From Paraburkholderia nodosa DSM 21604 (GTDB taxonomy: Bacteria; Pseudomonadota; Gammaproteobacteria; Burkholderiales; Burkholderiaceae), in the NCBI RefSeq assembly GCF_000519185.1, contig NZ_JAFA01000035.1, positions 1-64,000 of the forward strand: a DNA stretch of 64,000 nt, given 5' to 3'. The position numbers and the translations under genes were made by a program. Under the pieces are notes generated by a model, which worked only from the letters and a program-made list of their open reading frames with translations, had not been told where the DNA came from and made no database searches. Positions within the stretch are counted from its first letter, which is position 1; each line of letters opens with the position of its first letter. Shown piece by piece: positions 1-8,122 of the stretch.

Positions 1-360
1 ATCAAAAAGACGATCGAGTACGCGAAGGAAATCAATCCGCATACGATTCAGGTGTCGCTCGCCGCGCCCTATCCGGGCACGACGCTCTACAAGCAGGCCG
101 TGGAAAACGGCTGGATGGAAGAGAACAAGACCATCAACCTGGTGAGCAAGGAAGGGGTGCAGCTCGCGGCGATCGGCTACGCGCATCTGTCGCGCGACGA
201 GATCTATCACCACCTCGAGCAGTTCTATCGGCAGTTCTATTTCCGGCCGTCGAAGATCTGGGAGATCGTGCGCGAGATGCTCACGAGCTGGGACATGATG
301 AAGCGGCGTCTGCGCGAAGGCGTGGAGTTCTTCCGCTTCCTGCGCGCACACGAGGCATGA
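1..360 (+). CDS. hpnJ: HpnJ, hopanoid biosynthesis radical SAM protein (3' end only)
   Basis: This is the last 119 codons of a radical SAM/B12-binding enzyme. The frame is open from base 1, so the gene starts outside the window. HpnJ enzymes help build the cyclitol ether tail of bacteriohopanepolyols. The visible part has the typical end of the family: a stretch reading VSLAAPYPGTTLY, then a helical tail rich in Arg, Phe and Trp that ends FLRAHEA. The cobalamin and iron-sulfur domains are not in view. Its TGA stop overlaps the ATG of hpnI by four bases (ATGA), which points to translational coupling. The identification rests on the tail sequence and on the hpnI and hpnL neighbours. Confidence 0.88.
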   Translation: MKKTIEYAKEINPHTIQVSLAAPYPGTTLYKQAVENGWMEENKTINLVSKEGVQLAAIGYAHLSRDEIYHHLEQFYRQFYFRPSKIWEIVREMLTSWDMMKRRLREGVEFFRFLRAHEA

Positions 361-1625
361 TGGACCGCGCGCATGCGACGGGGCGAACGGGTGCCATCGT
401 TGCGATGGCCGTGACGGTGCTTGCCGTCGCTTCTGCGGCAATCGAAGTCATGCGCGCTGAATTGCCCGGGTTCTCGCACCTGCTCTTCGATTCGCTCGCG
501 GTGCTAAGCGGTCTTTGCGCCGTGCTCGGCATCATCTATACCTGCACGGCGAGCGCGCTGGTCGGCCGTTTCTTCGCGCGCGAAGTGGCGACGCCTCGGC
601 ACTTTCCGGCCATCACGCTCGCCAAGCCGCTGCACGGCGACGAATGGCACCTCGAGGAGCACCTCGCCAGCTTTTTCGAGCAGGACTATCCTGGACAAGT
701 CCAGTATCTGTTCGGCGTGCACGATGCGCGTGACAAAGCGCTCAACGCCATCGAGCGGCTACGCGCGCGTTATCCCGATGCGCACATCACGGTCGTCGCC
801 GATGCACGCCTATACGGTCCCAACCGCAAGATCGCGAATCTCGTGAACATGCTCGAAAAGGCCGAGCATGACGTGCTGTGCTTTGCCGATAGCGACGTGC
901 TCGTCGACAAGAACTATCTGCGCCAGGTGGTCGGGGCGCTGCAGCAACCGGGCATCGGCCTCGTGACCGCGGTTTATCGCGGCCTGTGCGCGCCGGGATT
1001 CTGGCCTCGCGTGGCGTCGGCCCTGACCAACTATCATTTTCTGCCCGGCGTCGTCACGGGGCTCGCGATCGGGCGCGCGCGGCCATGCTTCGGCCAGTCC
1101 ATCGCCATGACGCGCGAAATGCTCGAACGCATTGGCGGTCTGGCGCAATTCGCGCATCACCTCGCCGAAGACCATGCAATCGGCGAAGCCGTGCGCCGCG
1201 CCGGCGCGGAAGTTTCTATTCCGCCGATTCTCGTGCGGCACGCTTGCGTGGAGAATACGTTTGCCCAACTCTTTGCGCACGAACTGCGCTGGAGCCGCAC
1301 GGTTCGCGCGGCGGACCGCTCGGGGCATCTGGGCGCCGTGCTGATGCATCCGTTCGCGCTCGCCATGCTTGCCGTGGCATTGTCCGGCGGCGCAGCCCCC
1401 GCGTGGATACTGGCCGCCGTGGCGCTGTGCGCGCGCGCGTGGCTGATGTGGCGGACCGACCGCGCGACCGGCGACAAGTCCAGCGGACTGTTATGCTTAC
1501 CCCTTTGGGAAATGGTCCAGTTCGCGATCTATGTCGCGAGCTTTTGTTCGTCTGGCGTCGTTTGGCGCGGCACGCGCTTTCGCGTCGACAGGAATGGCAT
1601 GCTTTCGCCAGTCCACGAGACCTGA
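357..1625 (+). CDS. hpnI: HpnI, hopanoid-associated glycosyltransferase (GT21, ceramide glucosyltransferase-like)
   Basis: The 422-residue inner-membrane GT2/GT21 enzyme should add N-acetylglucosamine to bacteriohopanetetrol; HpnK would then deacetylate it. Two N-terminal membrane segments lie near residues 12-30 and 45-65. The catalytic domain shows CFADSDVLVD (about 175-184, the nucleotide-sugar and metal-binding Asp motif), AEDHAIGE (about 270-277) with the catalytic Asp, and HELRWSRT (308-315), the processive RW-type acceptor motif. Further hydrophobic segments close the protein. The ATG overlaps the hpnJ stop. hpnK is not between hpnJ and hpnL here and, if present, must lie upstream of the window. 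Confidence 0.92.
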   Translation: MMDRAHATGRTGAIVAMAVTVLAVASAAIEVMRAELPGFSHLLFDSLAVLSGLCAVLGIIYTCTASALVGRFFAREVATPRHFPAITLAKPLHGDEWHLEEHLASFFEQDYPGQVQYLFGVHDARDKALNAIERLRARYPDAHITVVADARLYGPNRKIANLVNMLEKAEHDVLCFADSDVLVDKNYLRQVVGALQQPGIGLVTAVYRGLCAPGFWPRVASALTNYHFLPGVVTGLAIGRARPCFGQSIAMTREMLERIGGLAQFAHHLAEDHAIGEAVRRAGAEVSIPPILVRHACVENTFAQLFAHELRWSRTVRAADRSGHLGAVLMHPFALAMLAVALSGGAAPAWILAAVALCARAWLMWRTDRATGDKSSGLLCLPLWEMVQFAIYVASFCSSGVVWRGTRFRVDRNGMLSPVHET

Positions 1626-1684
1626 GCGTCACAGTAGATGGGGGGCACAATGAGACGGGAGCATCCACTAGAGAGCACCCGCAG

Positions 1685-2695
1685 ATGAAGCACATGGGAC
1701 GTATCGCCGCCCTGGTCGGTCTTGCGATCGCCGTGTGGCTCGTTTGGCGCGAACATCCCGCGGCGGTGCTGCAACTGTTGCGCGGCGCGGGCATGGGCCT
1801 CGTGCTGGCGGCCATCGTGCATATCCTGCCGATGTGCGCGAATGCATGGGACTGGCGCAGCCTGATTCGCGCGGCGCAGCGTCCGTCGGTCGCGACGATG
1901 CTCAAACTCGTGTGGATTCGCGAGTCGATCAACGGCTTGCTGCCCGTTGCGCGCGTGGGTGGGGAACTCGTGTCGTTCCGCTTGCTTGGCCGTGCGGGCG
2001 TACGGCCGGCTACGGCGGTGGCGAGCCTCATTGCCGACATGCAGCTCACGCTGATCAGCCAGGTGCTGTTTGCGTTGCTCGCAGCCGGCTATCTGCTCGA
2101 ACATTCCTCATCCGATACCGCGCGGGTCGTGGGGCGGATCGCATGGGGCCTCGCGGGCTTCATACCGCTGCTCGTGCTCTTCGCGCTCGTGCAGCATGCG
2201 CGGCCGTTCGAGCGCGCGGCACGCACGCTCAACCGCGTCACGAGCGGCAAGGTCGTCGATCTCGTGGGCAAGTCCGCGCGCGTCGATTTATCTCTCAAGC
2301 TGATCTGGCGGCAGACCGGCGTGGTCGTGCGCTATGTGCTCATCTGGCAAACGCTGCAATGTCTCGGCTACGCGCTTGAAATCTGGATCGCACTGCGCGT
2401 GCTCGGCACGGACGCGACCTTCGTGCAGGCGTTCGTGATCGAGGCCCTGATCCAGATGCTGAGCAGCATCGCGTTTCTGGTGCCAGCCGGCCTTGGCGTG
2501 CAGGAGGGCGGGTTCGTCGTGATCGGCGGACTGCTGGGATTCGACGCGCCCACTTGTCTCGCGCTCGCGGGCGCAAGACGCGTGCGCGATCTGATGTTCT
2601 ATTTGCCCGGGCTGCTTGCCTGGCAGGCGGCCGAATACGGCTGGCCGTCACGACGCCGGACAGAGGGCACGACCACGCGCACCCGCACGGAATAA
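1685..2695 (+). CDS. hpnL: HpnL, flippase-like membrane protein of the hopanoid cluster
   Basis: This 336-residue polytopic membrane protein belongs to the lysylphosphatidylglycerol synthase transmembrane/UPF0104 family (HpnL type). It starts MKHMGRIAALVGLAIAVWLVW and has about seven or eight hydrophobic segments. The family landmarks ESINGLLPVARVGGELVSFRLL (shown here only as a position, about residues 79-100) and VPAGLGVQEGGFVVIGGLLG near the C-terminus are both present. HpnL proteins are thought to help move or insert modified hopanoids; the exact activity is not settled. The reading frame is open much further upstream inside hpnI, so I chose the ATG at 1685, 59 bases after the hpnI stop, because the protein begins with a normal membrane N-terminus there. 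Confidence 0.88.
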   Translation: MKHMGRIAALVGLAIAVWLVWREHPAAVLQLLRGAGMGLVLAAIVHILPMCANAWDWRSLIRAAQRPSVATMLKLVWIRESINGLLPVARVGGELVSFRLLGRAGVRPATAVASLIADMQLTLISQVLFALLAAGYLLEHSSSDTARVVGRIAWGLAGFIPLLVLFALVQHARPFERAARTLNRVTSGKVVDLVGKSARVDLSLKLIWRQTGVVVRYVLIWQTLQCLGYALEIWIALRVLGTDATFVQAFVIEALIQMLSSIAFLVPAGLGVQEGGFVVIGGLLGFDAPTCLALAGARRVRDLMFYLPGLLAWQAAEYGWPSRRRTEGTTTRTRTE

Positions 2696-2700
2696 TCCCG

Positions 2701-2732
2701 GAAGTGACCTGTGATTGAAGACAGGTCGCTTC
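2701..2732 (+). terminator. stem-loop after hpnL
   Basis: Twelve-base arms (GAAGTGACCTGT and ACAGGTCGCTTC, one G-U pair) enclose an eight-base loop six bases after the hpnL stop. There is no clear run of T after it, so it could be a Rho-assisted or processing hairpin rather than a strong intrinsic terminator. Confidence 0.5.
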
Positions 2733-2772
2733 ACATTGCGCTATTGTCGGCAATCGCCCGAAAGGACTCGAC

Positions 2773-3117
2773 ATGGCAAGGGATTTCAGCGCGCTAAACA
2801 AGCACGCTCACCGCGAATACAAATTCGTCCAGGCCGACTCATATCGCCAGGTCACTCAGACCTATGGGACAGGAGAAACTCATGCGCAAGCAACCGGGGC
2901 AGCTACGCGGCAGAAAGAGCCGGGCGCGCAACGAAGTGGCCATGCTGGAGGCCCGAAAAACCCGGAGCCTAAACGGGCTTTAGCCGTGACTCGTGCGCAA
3001 CTGAAAGCGCCAACGCTCGAGATTCGAGAGTTCATCCACGGTCTTTTTCTCGATCTCGCCGCGAATCAGGTGATGAATCGTGAGCCGCCCCTGCTGTGTC
3101 TCCAGGATCTGCACTAG
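2773..3117 (+). CDS. possible small protein of unknown function
   Basis: I do not recognise this 114-residue frame. It has an ATG with a purine-rich stretch (AAAGGA, 2760-2765) just upstream. Its N-terminal half, MARDFSALNKHAHREYKFVQ, has an ordinary polar composition, while the second half is rich in Gly, Ala and Pro. Its last 138 bases overlap the 3' end of the leftward gene at 2980-3678, which is a much better coding candidate, so either the real protein is shorter or the frame is not translated. No membrane segment or signal peptide is visible. Confidence 0.3.
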   Translation: MARDFSALNKHAHREYKFVQADSYRQVTQTYGTGETHAQATGAATRQKEPGAQRSGHAGGPKNPEPKRALAVTRAQLKAPTLEIREFIHGLFLDLAANQVMNREPPLLCLQDLH

Positions 3118-3678
3118 CCGCGCGCGTTCCCGGTGGCCCTCGAAGCCCAGATCGAAATAGATGACGCGGCGACGCGTATCCCCGGTGACGAGGCTCAGGC
3201 CTCCGCCGCCTCCCGTTCCGCCAAGGATGCCCATTTGAGGAATATCCCGTATGCGGAGATTCCAGCTGAAACCATTGCGGGCAATCCACTTCTTTGCGTC
3301 TTCTTCACGCTTCATGGCCATCAGCGCGGCGGGCGGACGGTTGGTCACATCGGTTGCGATCGTATAACGCGATCTGTGCCAGTTCCTGAAGGTATTCGAC
3401 TCCCGATTGTGCGCATACATGTTCCGCACGATTTTGCCTTCAAAGTCCCACTTCTGCGTCGCGGTGTCGAGCCTGAACCATTCGATGCACTCGTTCCACT
3501 CCAATAGAGGACATTCGATGTCATCGGCCAGCAGCTTGCCGAGCATGGGCGCCTTTACCTCGGCGCGGAACGTCAGGTCGAATTGATGACCCGCGGTGCC
3601 GGTGGAAGAGCGCCCGCCAATGGGCTTGATCCGTTCCAGGGGCACAGAGAGACTGGAAATCGTCATGCGGGCTTTCAT
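2980..3678 (-). CDS. uncharacterised protein divergent from the DUF3455/T6SS operon
   Basis: I do not recognise this 232-residue protein. It begins MKARMTISSLSVPLERIKPI and looks soluble: no signal peptide, lipobox or membrane segment. It alternates beta-type stretches with charged segments, has several Trp residues (LLEWNECIEWFRLD, about 59-72) and a flexible GGTGGGGG run near residue 157. The middle part, MYAHNRESNTFRNWHRSRYT, is strongly basic. It is not a TssJ lipoprotein. It reads away from the DUF3455-T6SS operon and has its own ECF-type promoter (3708-3736) 30 bases before the ATG, so it is probably co-regulated with the secretion system. A T6SS effector, a toxin-related protein or a phage-like structural protein are all possible; nothing in the sequence decides. 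Confidence 0.72.
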   Translation of the reverse strand: MKARMTISSLSVPLERIKPIGGRSSTGTAGHQFDLTFRAEVKAPMLGKLLADDIECPLLEWNECIEWFRLDTATQKWDFEGKIVRNMYAHNRESNTFRNWHRSRYTIATDVTNRPPAALMAMKREEDAKKWIARNGFSWNLRIRDIPQMGILGGTGGGGGLSLVTGDTRRRVIYFDLGFEGHRERARLVQILETQQGRLTIHHLIRGEIEKKTVDELSNLERWRFQLRTSHG

Positions 3679-3707
3679 GGCCTGGCTCCGTTCAATTGCG
3701 GTGCAGC

Positions 3708-3736
3708 CATAACAGTTGGACGTTTCCAGATATTCC
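3708..3736 (-). promoter_or_regulatory. ECF-type promoter for the uncharacterised gene 2980-3678
   Basis: On the minus strand GGAAT (3736-3732) is followed after 17 bases by TGTTATG (3714-3708), and the gene's ATG is 29 bases further on. This matches the motif seen before the ECF sigma operon (28956-28984). It lies back to back with the rightward copy at 3770-3798. Confidence 0.6.
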
Positions 3737-3769
3737 CCCCATGCCCGGCAACAGGCTGCAAAAACAGAT

Positions 3770-3798
3770 GGAATACTTTTCCGCGCCGGGCTGTTGTG
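3770..3798 (+). promoter_or_regulatory. ECF-type promoter for DUF3455 and probably the T6SS operon
   Basis: GGAAT (3770-3774), 17 bases, then TGTTGTG (3792-3798). The segment GCCGGGCTGTTGTG is identical to the one in the promoter before the fecR-sensor-kinase genes (27335-27362). The DUF3455 start codon is 49 bases downstream, and only 82 bases without an evident terminator separate DUF3455 from tssA. Confidence 0.65.
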
Positions 3799-3847
3799 GA
3801 AGAGCGGATCGAACTGGATCGACCCGTTGGGCTAAAGGAGCTTCTCC

Positions 3848-4351
3848 ATGCATCGCCACTCACGCGGGAAGCACATTGCAATTGGGGCTGGGCTGATTTC
3901 GATGATGAGCGGACCGTCTGCACATGCGGAGTCGATCGATATACCGGACGCCCAGCCGTTACTGACCACGACCGCAGCAGGCGTGCAGATCTACGCCTGC
4001 GAGTACGGTGCTGACCACACGCTCAGCTGGGTCTTTCAGCAGCCGCGCGCCTCGCTCTACGACGCGCACGGGGCCGAGGTGATCGAGCATTCGGCCGGCC
4101 CGTCGTGGCAAGCGCGCGACGGTAGCCGCATCGAGGGAAAAGTCGTCGCGCAAAAGCCCAGTGATACGCCGGCCAGCGTGCCGCAACTGCTGCTCGAGGC
4201 GCACTCCGCCGGATCGCAGGGCATGCTCGCGCCCGTGCGCTATGTGCAACGGGTCAGGACGGTGGGCGGTGTAAAGCCGGCTGCGCCGTGCACAGTCGAG
4301 CACGAGTCGGGTAGTTCGCCTTATATCGCGACTTACATCTTCTATAAGTAA
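3848..4351 (+). CDS. DUF3455 secreted protein
   Basis: This 167-residue protein has an N-terminal signal peptide (hydrophobic stretch about 10-22, cleavage expected after SAHA near residue 27) and then a DUF3455 domain recognised from the pattern QIYACEYGADHTLSWVFQQP and the later KVVAQKPSDTPASVPQLLL. The function of DUF3455 is unknown. The protein is probably periplasmic or released. AAGGAG at 3835-3840 gives a good ribosome site. It is the first gene after the ECF-type promoter at 3770-3798 and directly precedes tssA, so it may be the leader gene of the T6SS transcript. Confidence 0.85.
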   Translation: MHRHSRGKHIAIGAGLISMMSGPSAHAESIDIPDAQPLLTTTAAGVQIYACEYGADHTLSWVFQQPRASLYDAHGAEVIEHSAGPSWQARDGSRIEGKVVAQKPSDTPASVPQLLLEAHSAGSQGMLAPVRYVQRVRTVGGVKPAAPCTVEHESGSSPYIATYIFYK

Positions 4352-4433
4352 GAAGACCGATCACTGACCGGCCTCTCCGGAAAGACGGATCGCTAATTAA
4401 TTCGGAGTGCAAAGTTAAACCATTCAACGTGCC

Positions 4434-5489
4434 ATGACCATCGAATTCATCACGCATCGGGACTGGACCGCTTGGCTCGAACCAGTCACGCAGGCAGAAC
4501 CCTGCGGCCCCGACCTCGAATATGACGCGCAATTCCGCGAACTCGAAGAAGCGGTCAGCGGGCGTCCGGAAGCCGAGTATGGCGACACGCTCGTGGCCGC
4601 GGTGCCGCCCGACTGGGAAGCCGCGGATGCGCTTGGCAGCGCATTGATGGCCCGCACGCGAGACCTTCGCGTGGTGATGCATCTGGCGCGAGCGCGCTGG
4701 ATTCGCGAGGGCATTACCGGTCTTGCGGACGGCCTCGTCTTGACTGCCGCGCTGCTGGAGCGTCACTGGGAGCACGTGCACCCGCAACTCGACGCCAGCG
4801 ACGGCGACGGCGACGACGTGACGGCCCGCATCAACGCGCTCGCCGCGTGGACGGAGGCAGGCAGTGTGCTCGCCGGTCTCATGGATAGCCCGCTGCTGCA
4901 AGGCCGCTCCCCGGTCACGCTGCGCGAGTGGTCGTATGCGAACGGCGAAGCCGTCGTACCCGAAACGCACACGGTGATGAGCCTCGCGGCGGTCGAAGCG
5001 TCGATTGCCGCGTCGCCTGATGCCGCGCGCAGCGCGAAGAAGGCGTTCGATGCCGCGTACGACAGCGTTCGCGCGATCGAAGCGACGCTTGCCGAACGCG
5101 TAGGGGCAACCCAATCGCTCGATTTCGCCTCGTTGAAGGCATTGCTGGAGCGTGCATCGGCGCTACTTGCAACGGGCGTGGGCGTGCACCCGGACGAAGC
5201 GCAAATGCATCACGCAAACGAGACCGGTGTCGAGTCGCCCGCTGCCGCCAACGGTAACGCACCCTCCAGCACGATCGGTAGCCGTGCCGACGTGGGCGCC
5301 GCGCTGCAGCGGATCTGCGCCTGGTACGCGCAACACGAACCTGCCAGCCCCGTGCCGTTACTGCTCGAACGGGCGCGCGGCCTCGTCGAGAAGTCCTTTG
5401 TCGATCTCTTGAAGGACCTCGCGCCGGAAGGGCTCGCGCAACTTACCCAGGTGGTCGGTACGGCCGCCGTCGAAACGCCGGTGGAATGA
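4434..5489 (+). CDS. tssA: TssA, T6SS baseplate/sheath assembly protein
   Basis: TssA caps and coordinates baseplate and sheath-tube growth. The 351-residue protein starts with the ImpA N-terminal domain (about residues 10-130), with the family landmarks AEPCGPDLEYDAQF and the ARDLRV-type helix (here ARTRDLRVVMHLARARW). The C-terminal third (about 280-351) holds the short helical domain reading CAWYAQHEPASPVPLLLERA, which is the usual TssA C-terminal signature. It is the first tss gene, 82 bases after DUF3455. The ribosome site is weak (GGAG lies too far upstream), which is compatible with translation from a longer transcript. Confidence 0.95.
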   Translation: MTIEFITHRDWTAWLEPVTQAEPCGPDLEYDAQFRELEEAVSGRPEAEYGDTLVAAVPPDWEAADALGSALMARTRDLRVVMHLARARWIREGITGLADGLVLTAALLERHWEHVHPQLDASDGDGDDVTARINALAAWTEAGSVLAGLMDSPLLQGRSPVTLREWSYANGEAVVPETHTVMSLAAVEASIAASPDAARSAKKAFDAAYDSVRAIEATLAERVGATQSLDFASLKALLERASALLATGVGVHPDEAQMHHANETGVESPAAANGNAPSSTIGSRADVGAALQRICAWYAQHEPASPVPLLLERARGLVEKSFVDLLKDLAPEGLAQLTQVVGTAAVETPVE

Positions 5490-5532
5490 TCGAAGCCGCA
5501 CTGCAACGCAACTCAACCAGGAGAACGGTCAA

Positions 5533-6048
5533 ATGGCCAAGGAGAGCAGTCAGAAGTTCATTGCGCGCAATCGGGCGCCGCGCGTGCAGATCGAGTACGA
5601 CGTGGAAGTGTACGGCTCGGAAAGGAAGGTCAGCTTGCCCTTCGTGATGGGCGTGCTGTCCGATCTTTCGGGGCAGCCGCAGGAAGCGCTGCCGCCTGTT
5701 GCGGAACGCAAGTTTCTGGAGGTCGACATCGACAACTTCGACGAACGGCTGCGCTCGATGAAGCCGCGTGTGGCGATGCAGGTCGACAACACGCTGACCG
5801 GCGAGGGCAAGATCGGCGTGGACATGACCTTCTCGAGCATGGACGACTTCGAGCCCGCCGCGATCGCGCGCAACGTCGAGCCGCTCGCCAGGCTGCTCGA
5901 AACGCGCGGCCAGTTGCAGAACCTGCTGACCTATATGGACGGCAAGACCGATGCGGAAAAGCTCGTCGCCCGACTGCTCGAGGACCCCGCGCTGATGAAT
6001 GCGCTCGCCGCCGCGCCGAAGCCGCAGGGCGCGCCCGACACCGAATAA
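5533..6048 (+). CDS. tssB: TssB, T6SS contractile sheath small subunit
   Basis: TssB (VipA) pairs with TssC to form the contractile sheath in the cytoplasm. The 171 residues match the normal family length. The N-terminal motif RNRAPRVQIEYDVE and the segment LPFVMGVLSDLSG are diagnostic, as is the C-terminal helix ending RLLEDPALMNALA that docks onto TssC. AGGAG lies at the correct distance before the ATG. Ten bases separate it from tssC. Confidence 0.97.
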   Translation: MAKESSQKFIARNRAPRVQIEYDVEVYGSERKVSLPFVMGVLSDLSGQPQEALPPVAERKFLEVDIDNFDERLRSMKPRVAMQVDNTLTGEGKIGVDMTFSSMDDFEPAAIARNVEPLARLLETRGQLQNLLTYMDGKTDAEKLVARLLEDPALMNALAAAPKPQGAPDTE

Positions 6049-6058
6049 AGGAACCAAG

Positions 6059-7573
6059 ATGGCAGACACCCAACTCGATCCATCCGCGTTCGCGCAGCCG
6101 GAAAGGCAGGAAGCCGACGCGGCGAGCCCATCCGGCGAGTTTCAACAGCTCCTGCAGAAGGCATTCCGCCCGCGCACGGAGAAAGCGCGCGAAGCGGTGG
6201 AAAGCGCCGTGCGCACGCTCGCGGAGCAGGCGCTGCTCGACACGCACCGCGTGTCCGACGACGCGCTCGCGACCATCGAAGCGCTGATCGCGCGCATCGA
6301 CGAAAAGCTGAGCGCGCAGATCAACGTCATCCTGCACGCACAGCCGTTCCAGCAGCTCGAAAGCGCGTGGCGGGGACTCCACTATCTCGTCACCAACACC
6401 GAGAGCGACGAGAGCCTCAAGCTGCGCGTGATGAACATTTCGAAGGCCGATCTGCACCGGTCGCTGCGCAAGTACAAGGGCGTGGCGTGGGACCAGAGCC
6501 CGCTCTTCAAGCGGCTCTACGAGGAAGAATACGGCCAGTTCGGCGGTGAGCCTTACGGCGCGCTGGTAGCCGACTACTACTTCGACAACAGCGGCCCCGA
6601 CGTCGATTTCCTCACGCAGATGGGCAAGGTTTCCGCCGCCGCGCACGCACCGTTCATCGCGGGCGCGGACCCGGCCGTCATGCTGATGGACTCGTGGCAA
6701 GAACTCGCGAATCCACGCGATCTCACGAAGATCTTCCAGACGCCCGAGCACGCCGCATGGCGCTCGCTGCGAGATTCCGAAGACTCGCGCTATATCGGCC
6801 TCGCCATGCCGCGCTTTCTCGCGCGCACGCCCTACGGCGCGAAAACGAGCCCCGTGGAGGAATTCGATTTCGAGGAAGACACCGCGGGCGCGGACGCGTC
6901 GAAGTACGCGTGGGCCAATGCGGCCTACGCGATGGCCGTGAACATCAACCGCTCGTTCAAGACGTGGGGATGGTGCTCGCGCATTCGCGGCATCGAGTCG
7001 GGCGGAGTGGTGGAGGATCTGCCGGTCCACGCGTTTCCCACCGACGACGGCGGCGTCGACATGAAGTGCCCGACGGAGATCGCGATTAGCGACCGCCGCG
7101 AGGCCGAGCTGGCGAAGAACGGCTTCATGCCGCTCGTGCACAAGAAGAATTCGGATATCGCGGCTTTCATCGGCGCGCAGTCGCTCAACAAGCCGATCGG
7201 ATACGAAGACCCGGACGCCACGGCGAACGCCAACCTCGCCGCGCGTCTGCCTTATCTGTTCGCCTGCAGCCGTTTCGCGCACTACCTCAAGTGCATTGCG
7301 CGCGACAAGCTCGGCAGCTTCAAGGAGAAGGATGACATGCAGCGCTGGCTGCAGGACTGGATTCTTCAGTACGTGGACGGCGACCCCGCCAACTCGTCGG
7401 AAGAGACCAAGTCGCGCCGGCCGCTCGCGGCGGCGGAAGTCGTGGTCGAGGAAGTGGAGGGCAATCCGGGCTACTACACCTCGAAGTTCTATCTGCGTCC
7501 GCATTATCAGCTCGAAGGCCTGACCGTCTCGTTGCGGCTCGTTTCGCGGCTGCCGTCGACCAAAGCGGCGTGA
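6059..7573 (+). CDS. tssC: TssC, T6SS contractile sheath large subunit
   Basis: TssC (VipB, EvpB family) forms the bulk of the sheath and carries the N-terminal peptide that ClpV recognises. The 504-residue length is typical. Motifs include FQQLESAWRGLHYLV (about 100-114), the central FLARTPYGAKTSPVEEFDFEE (about 257-277) and the conserved C-terminal QDWILQYV...RPLAAAEVVVEEVEGNPGYY block. I placed the start at 6059 because AAAGGA stands just before it; the frame is open upstream in tssB but without a better start. Confidence 0.97.
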   Translation: MADTQLDPSAFAQPERQEADAASPSGEFQQLLQKAFRPRTEKAREAVESAVRTLAEQALLDTHRVSDDALATIEALIARIDEKLSAQINVILHAQPFQQLESAWRGLHYLVTNTESDESLKLRVMNISKADLHRSLRKYKGVAWDQSPLFKRLYEEEYGQFGGEPYGALVADYYFDNSGPDVDFLTQMGKVSAAAHAPFIAGADPAVMLMDSWQELANPRDLTKIFQTPEHAAWRSLRDSEDSRYIGLAMPRFLARTPYGAKTSPVEEFDFEEDTAGADASKYAWANAAYAMAVNINRSFKTWGWCSRIRGIESGGVVEDLPVHAFPTDDGGVDMKCPTEIAISDRREAELAKNGFMPLVHKKNSDIAAFIGAQSLNKPIGYEDPDATANANLAARLPYLFACSRFAHYLKCIARDKLGSFKEKDDMQRWLQDWILQYVDGDPANSSEETKSRRPLAAAEVVVEEVEGNPGYYTSKFYLRPHYQLEGLTVSLRLVSRLPSTKAA

Positions 7574-7623
7574 GTCGCCGCGGTTTTTCAGTTCTGCACG
7601 AACCCGATCAATAAGGAATCCAA

Positions 7624-8115
7624 ATGGCAGTCGATATTTTTTTGAAGCTTGGCACGGTCACGGGCGAGTCGCTGGATACGACTCACAAGGACGAAATCGA
7701 CGTGCTCTCGTGGAGCTGGAGCATGGATCAGTCCGGCACGATGCACCTCGGCACGGGCGGTGGCGGCGGCAAGGTCGACGTGCATGACCTTTCGATCACC
7801 AAGTACACGGATCACGCCACGCCGGCCATCATGACCGCCTGCGTGACCGGAAAGCACTTCCCGACGGGCAAACTTACCGTGCGCAAGGCGGGCGGCAACA
7901 AACCGCTGGAGTACTACACGATCGATCTGGAAAAGGTGCTCGTCACGAACTACGCGACAGGCGGATCGGACGGAGAGGACCGCTTCACCGAAACGGTGAC
8001 GCTCAACTTCGAGAAATTCCACGTGACCTACCAGCAGCAGGATCCGACCACTGGCTCGGCGCTCGGCGGCGTGGTCGAGTGCAAGTGGAACATTCCGGCC
8101 AGCGCGCCGGCGTAA
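7624..8115 (+). CDS. hcp: Hcp (TssD), T6SS inner tube protein
   Basis: Hcp hexamers stack into the tube that is fired by the sheath and can carry small effectors. The protein has 163 residues, with the family start MAVDIFLKLGTVTGES, the beta-barrel segments SWSWSMDQSG and DLSITKYTDHATPAIM, and CVTGKHFPTGKLTVRKAGG. AAGGAAT gives a good ribosome site. The 50-base gap after tssC is the largest inside the core of the operon. No C-terminal toxin extension is present. Confidence 0.97.
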   Translation: MAVDIFLKLGTVTGESLDTTHKDEIDVLSWSWSMDQSGTMHLGTGGGGGKVDVHDLSITKYTDHATPAIMTACVTGKHFPTGKLTVRKAGGNKPLEYYTIDLEKVLVTNYATGGSDGEDRFTETVTLNFEKFHVTYQQQDPTTGSALGGVVECKWNIPASAPA

Positions 8116-8122
8116 GCGGACC

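Noticed and set aside
5630-7504. Very long open frame antisense to tssB-tssC
   Set aside because: Arg/Ala/Val-rich translation typical of the opposite strand of high-GC genes; no ribosome site, and the sense genes are certain.
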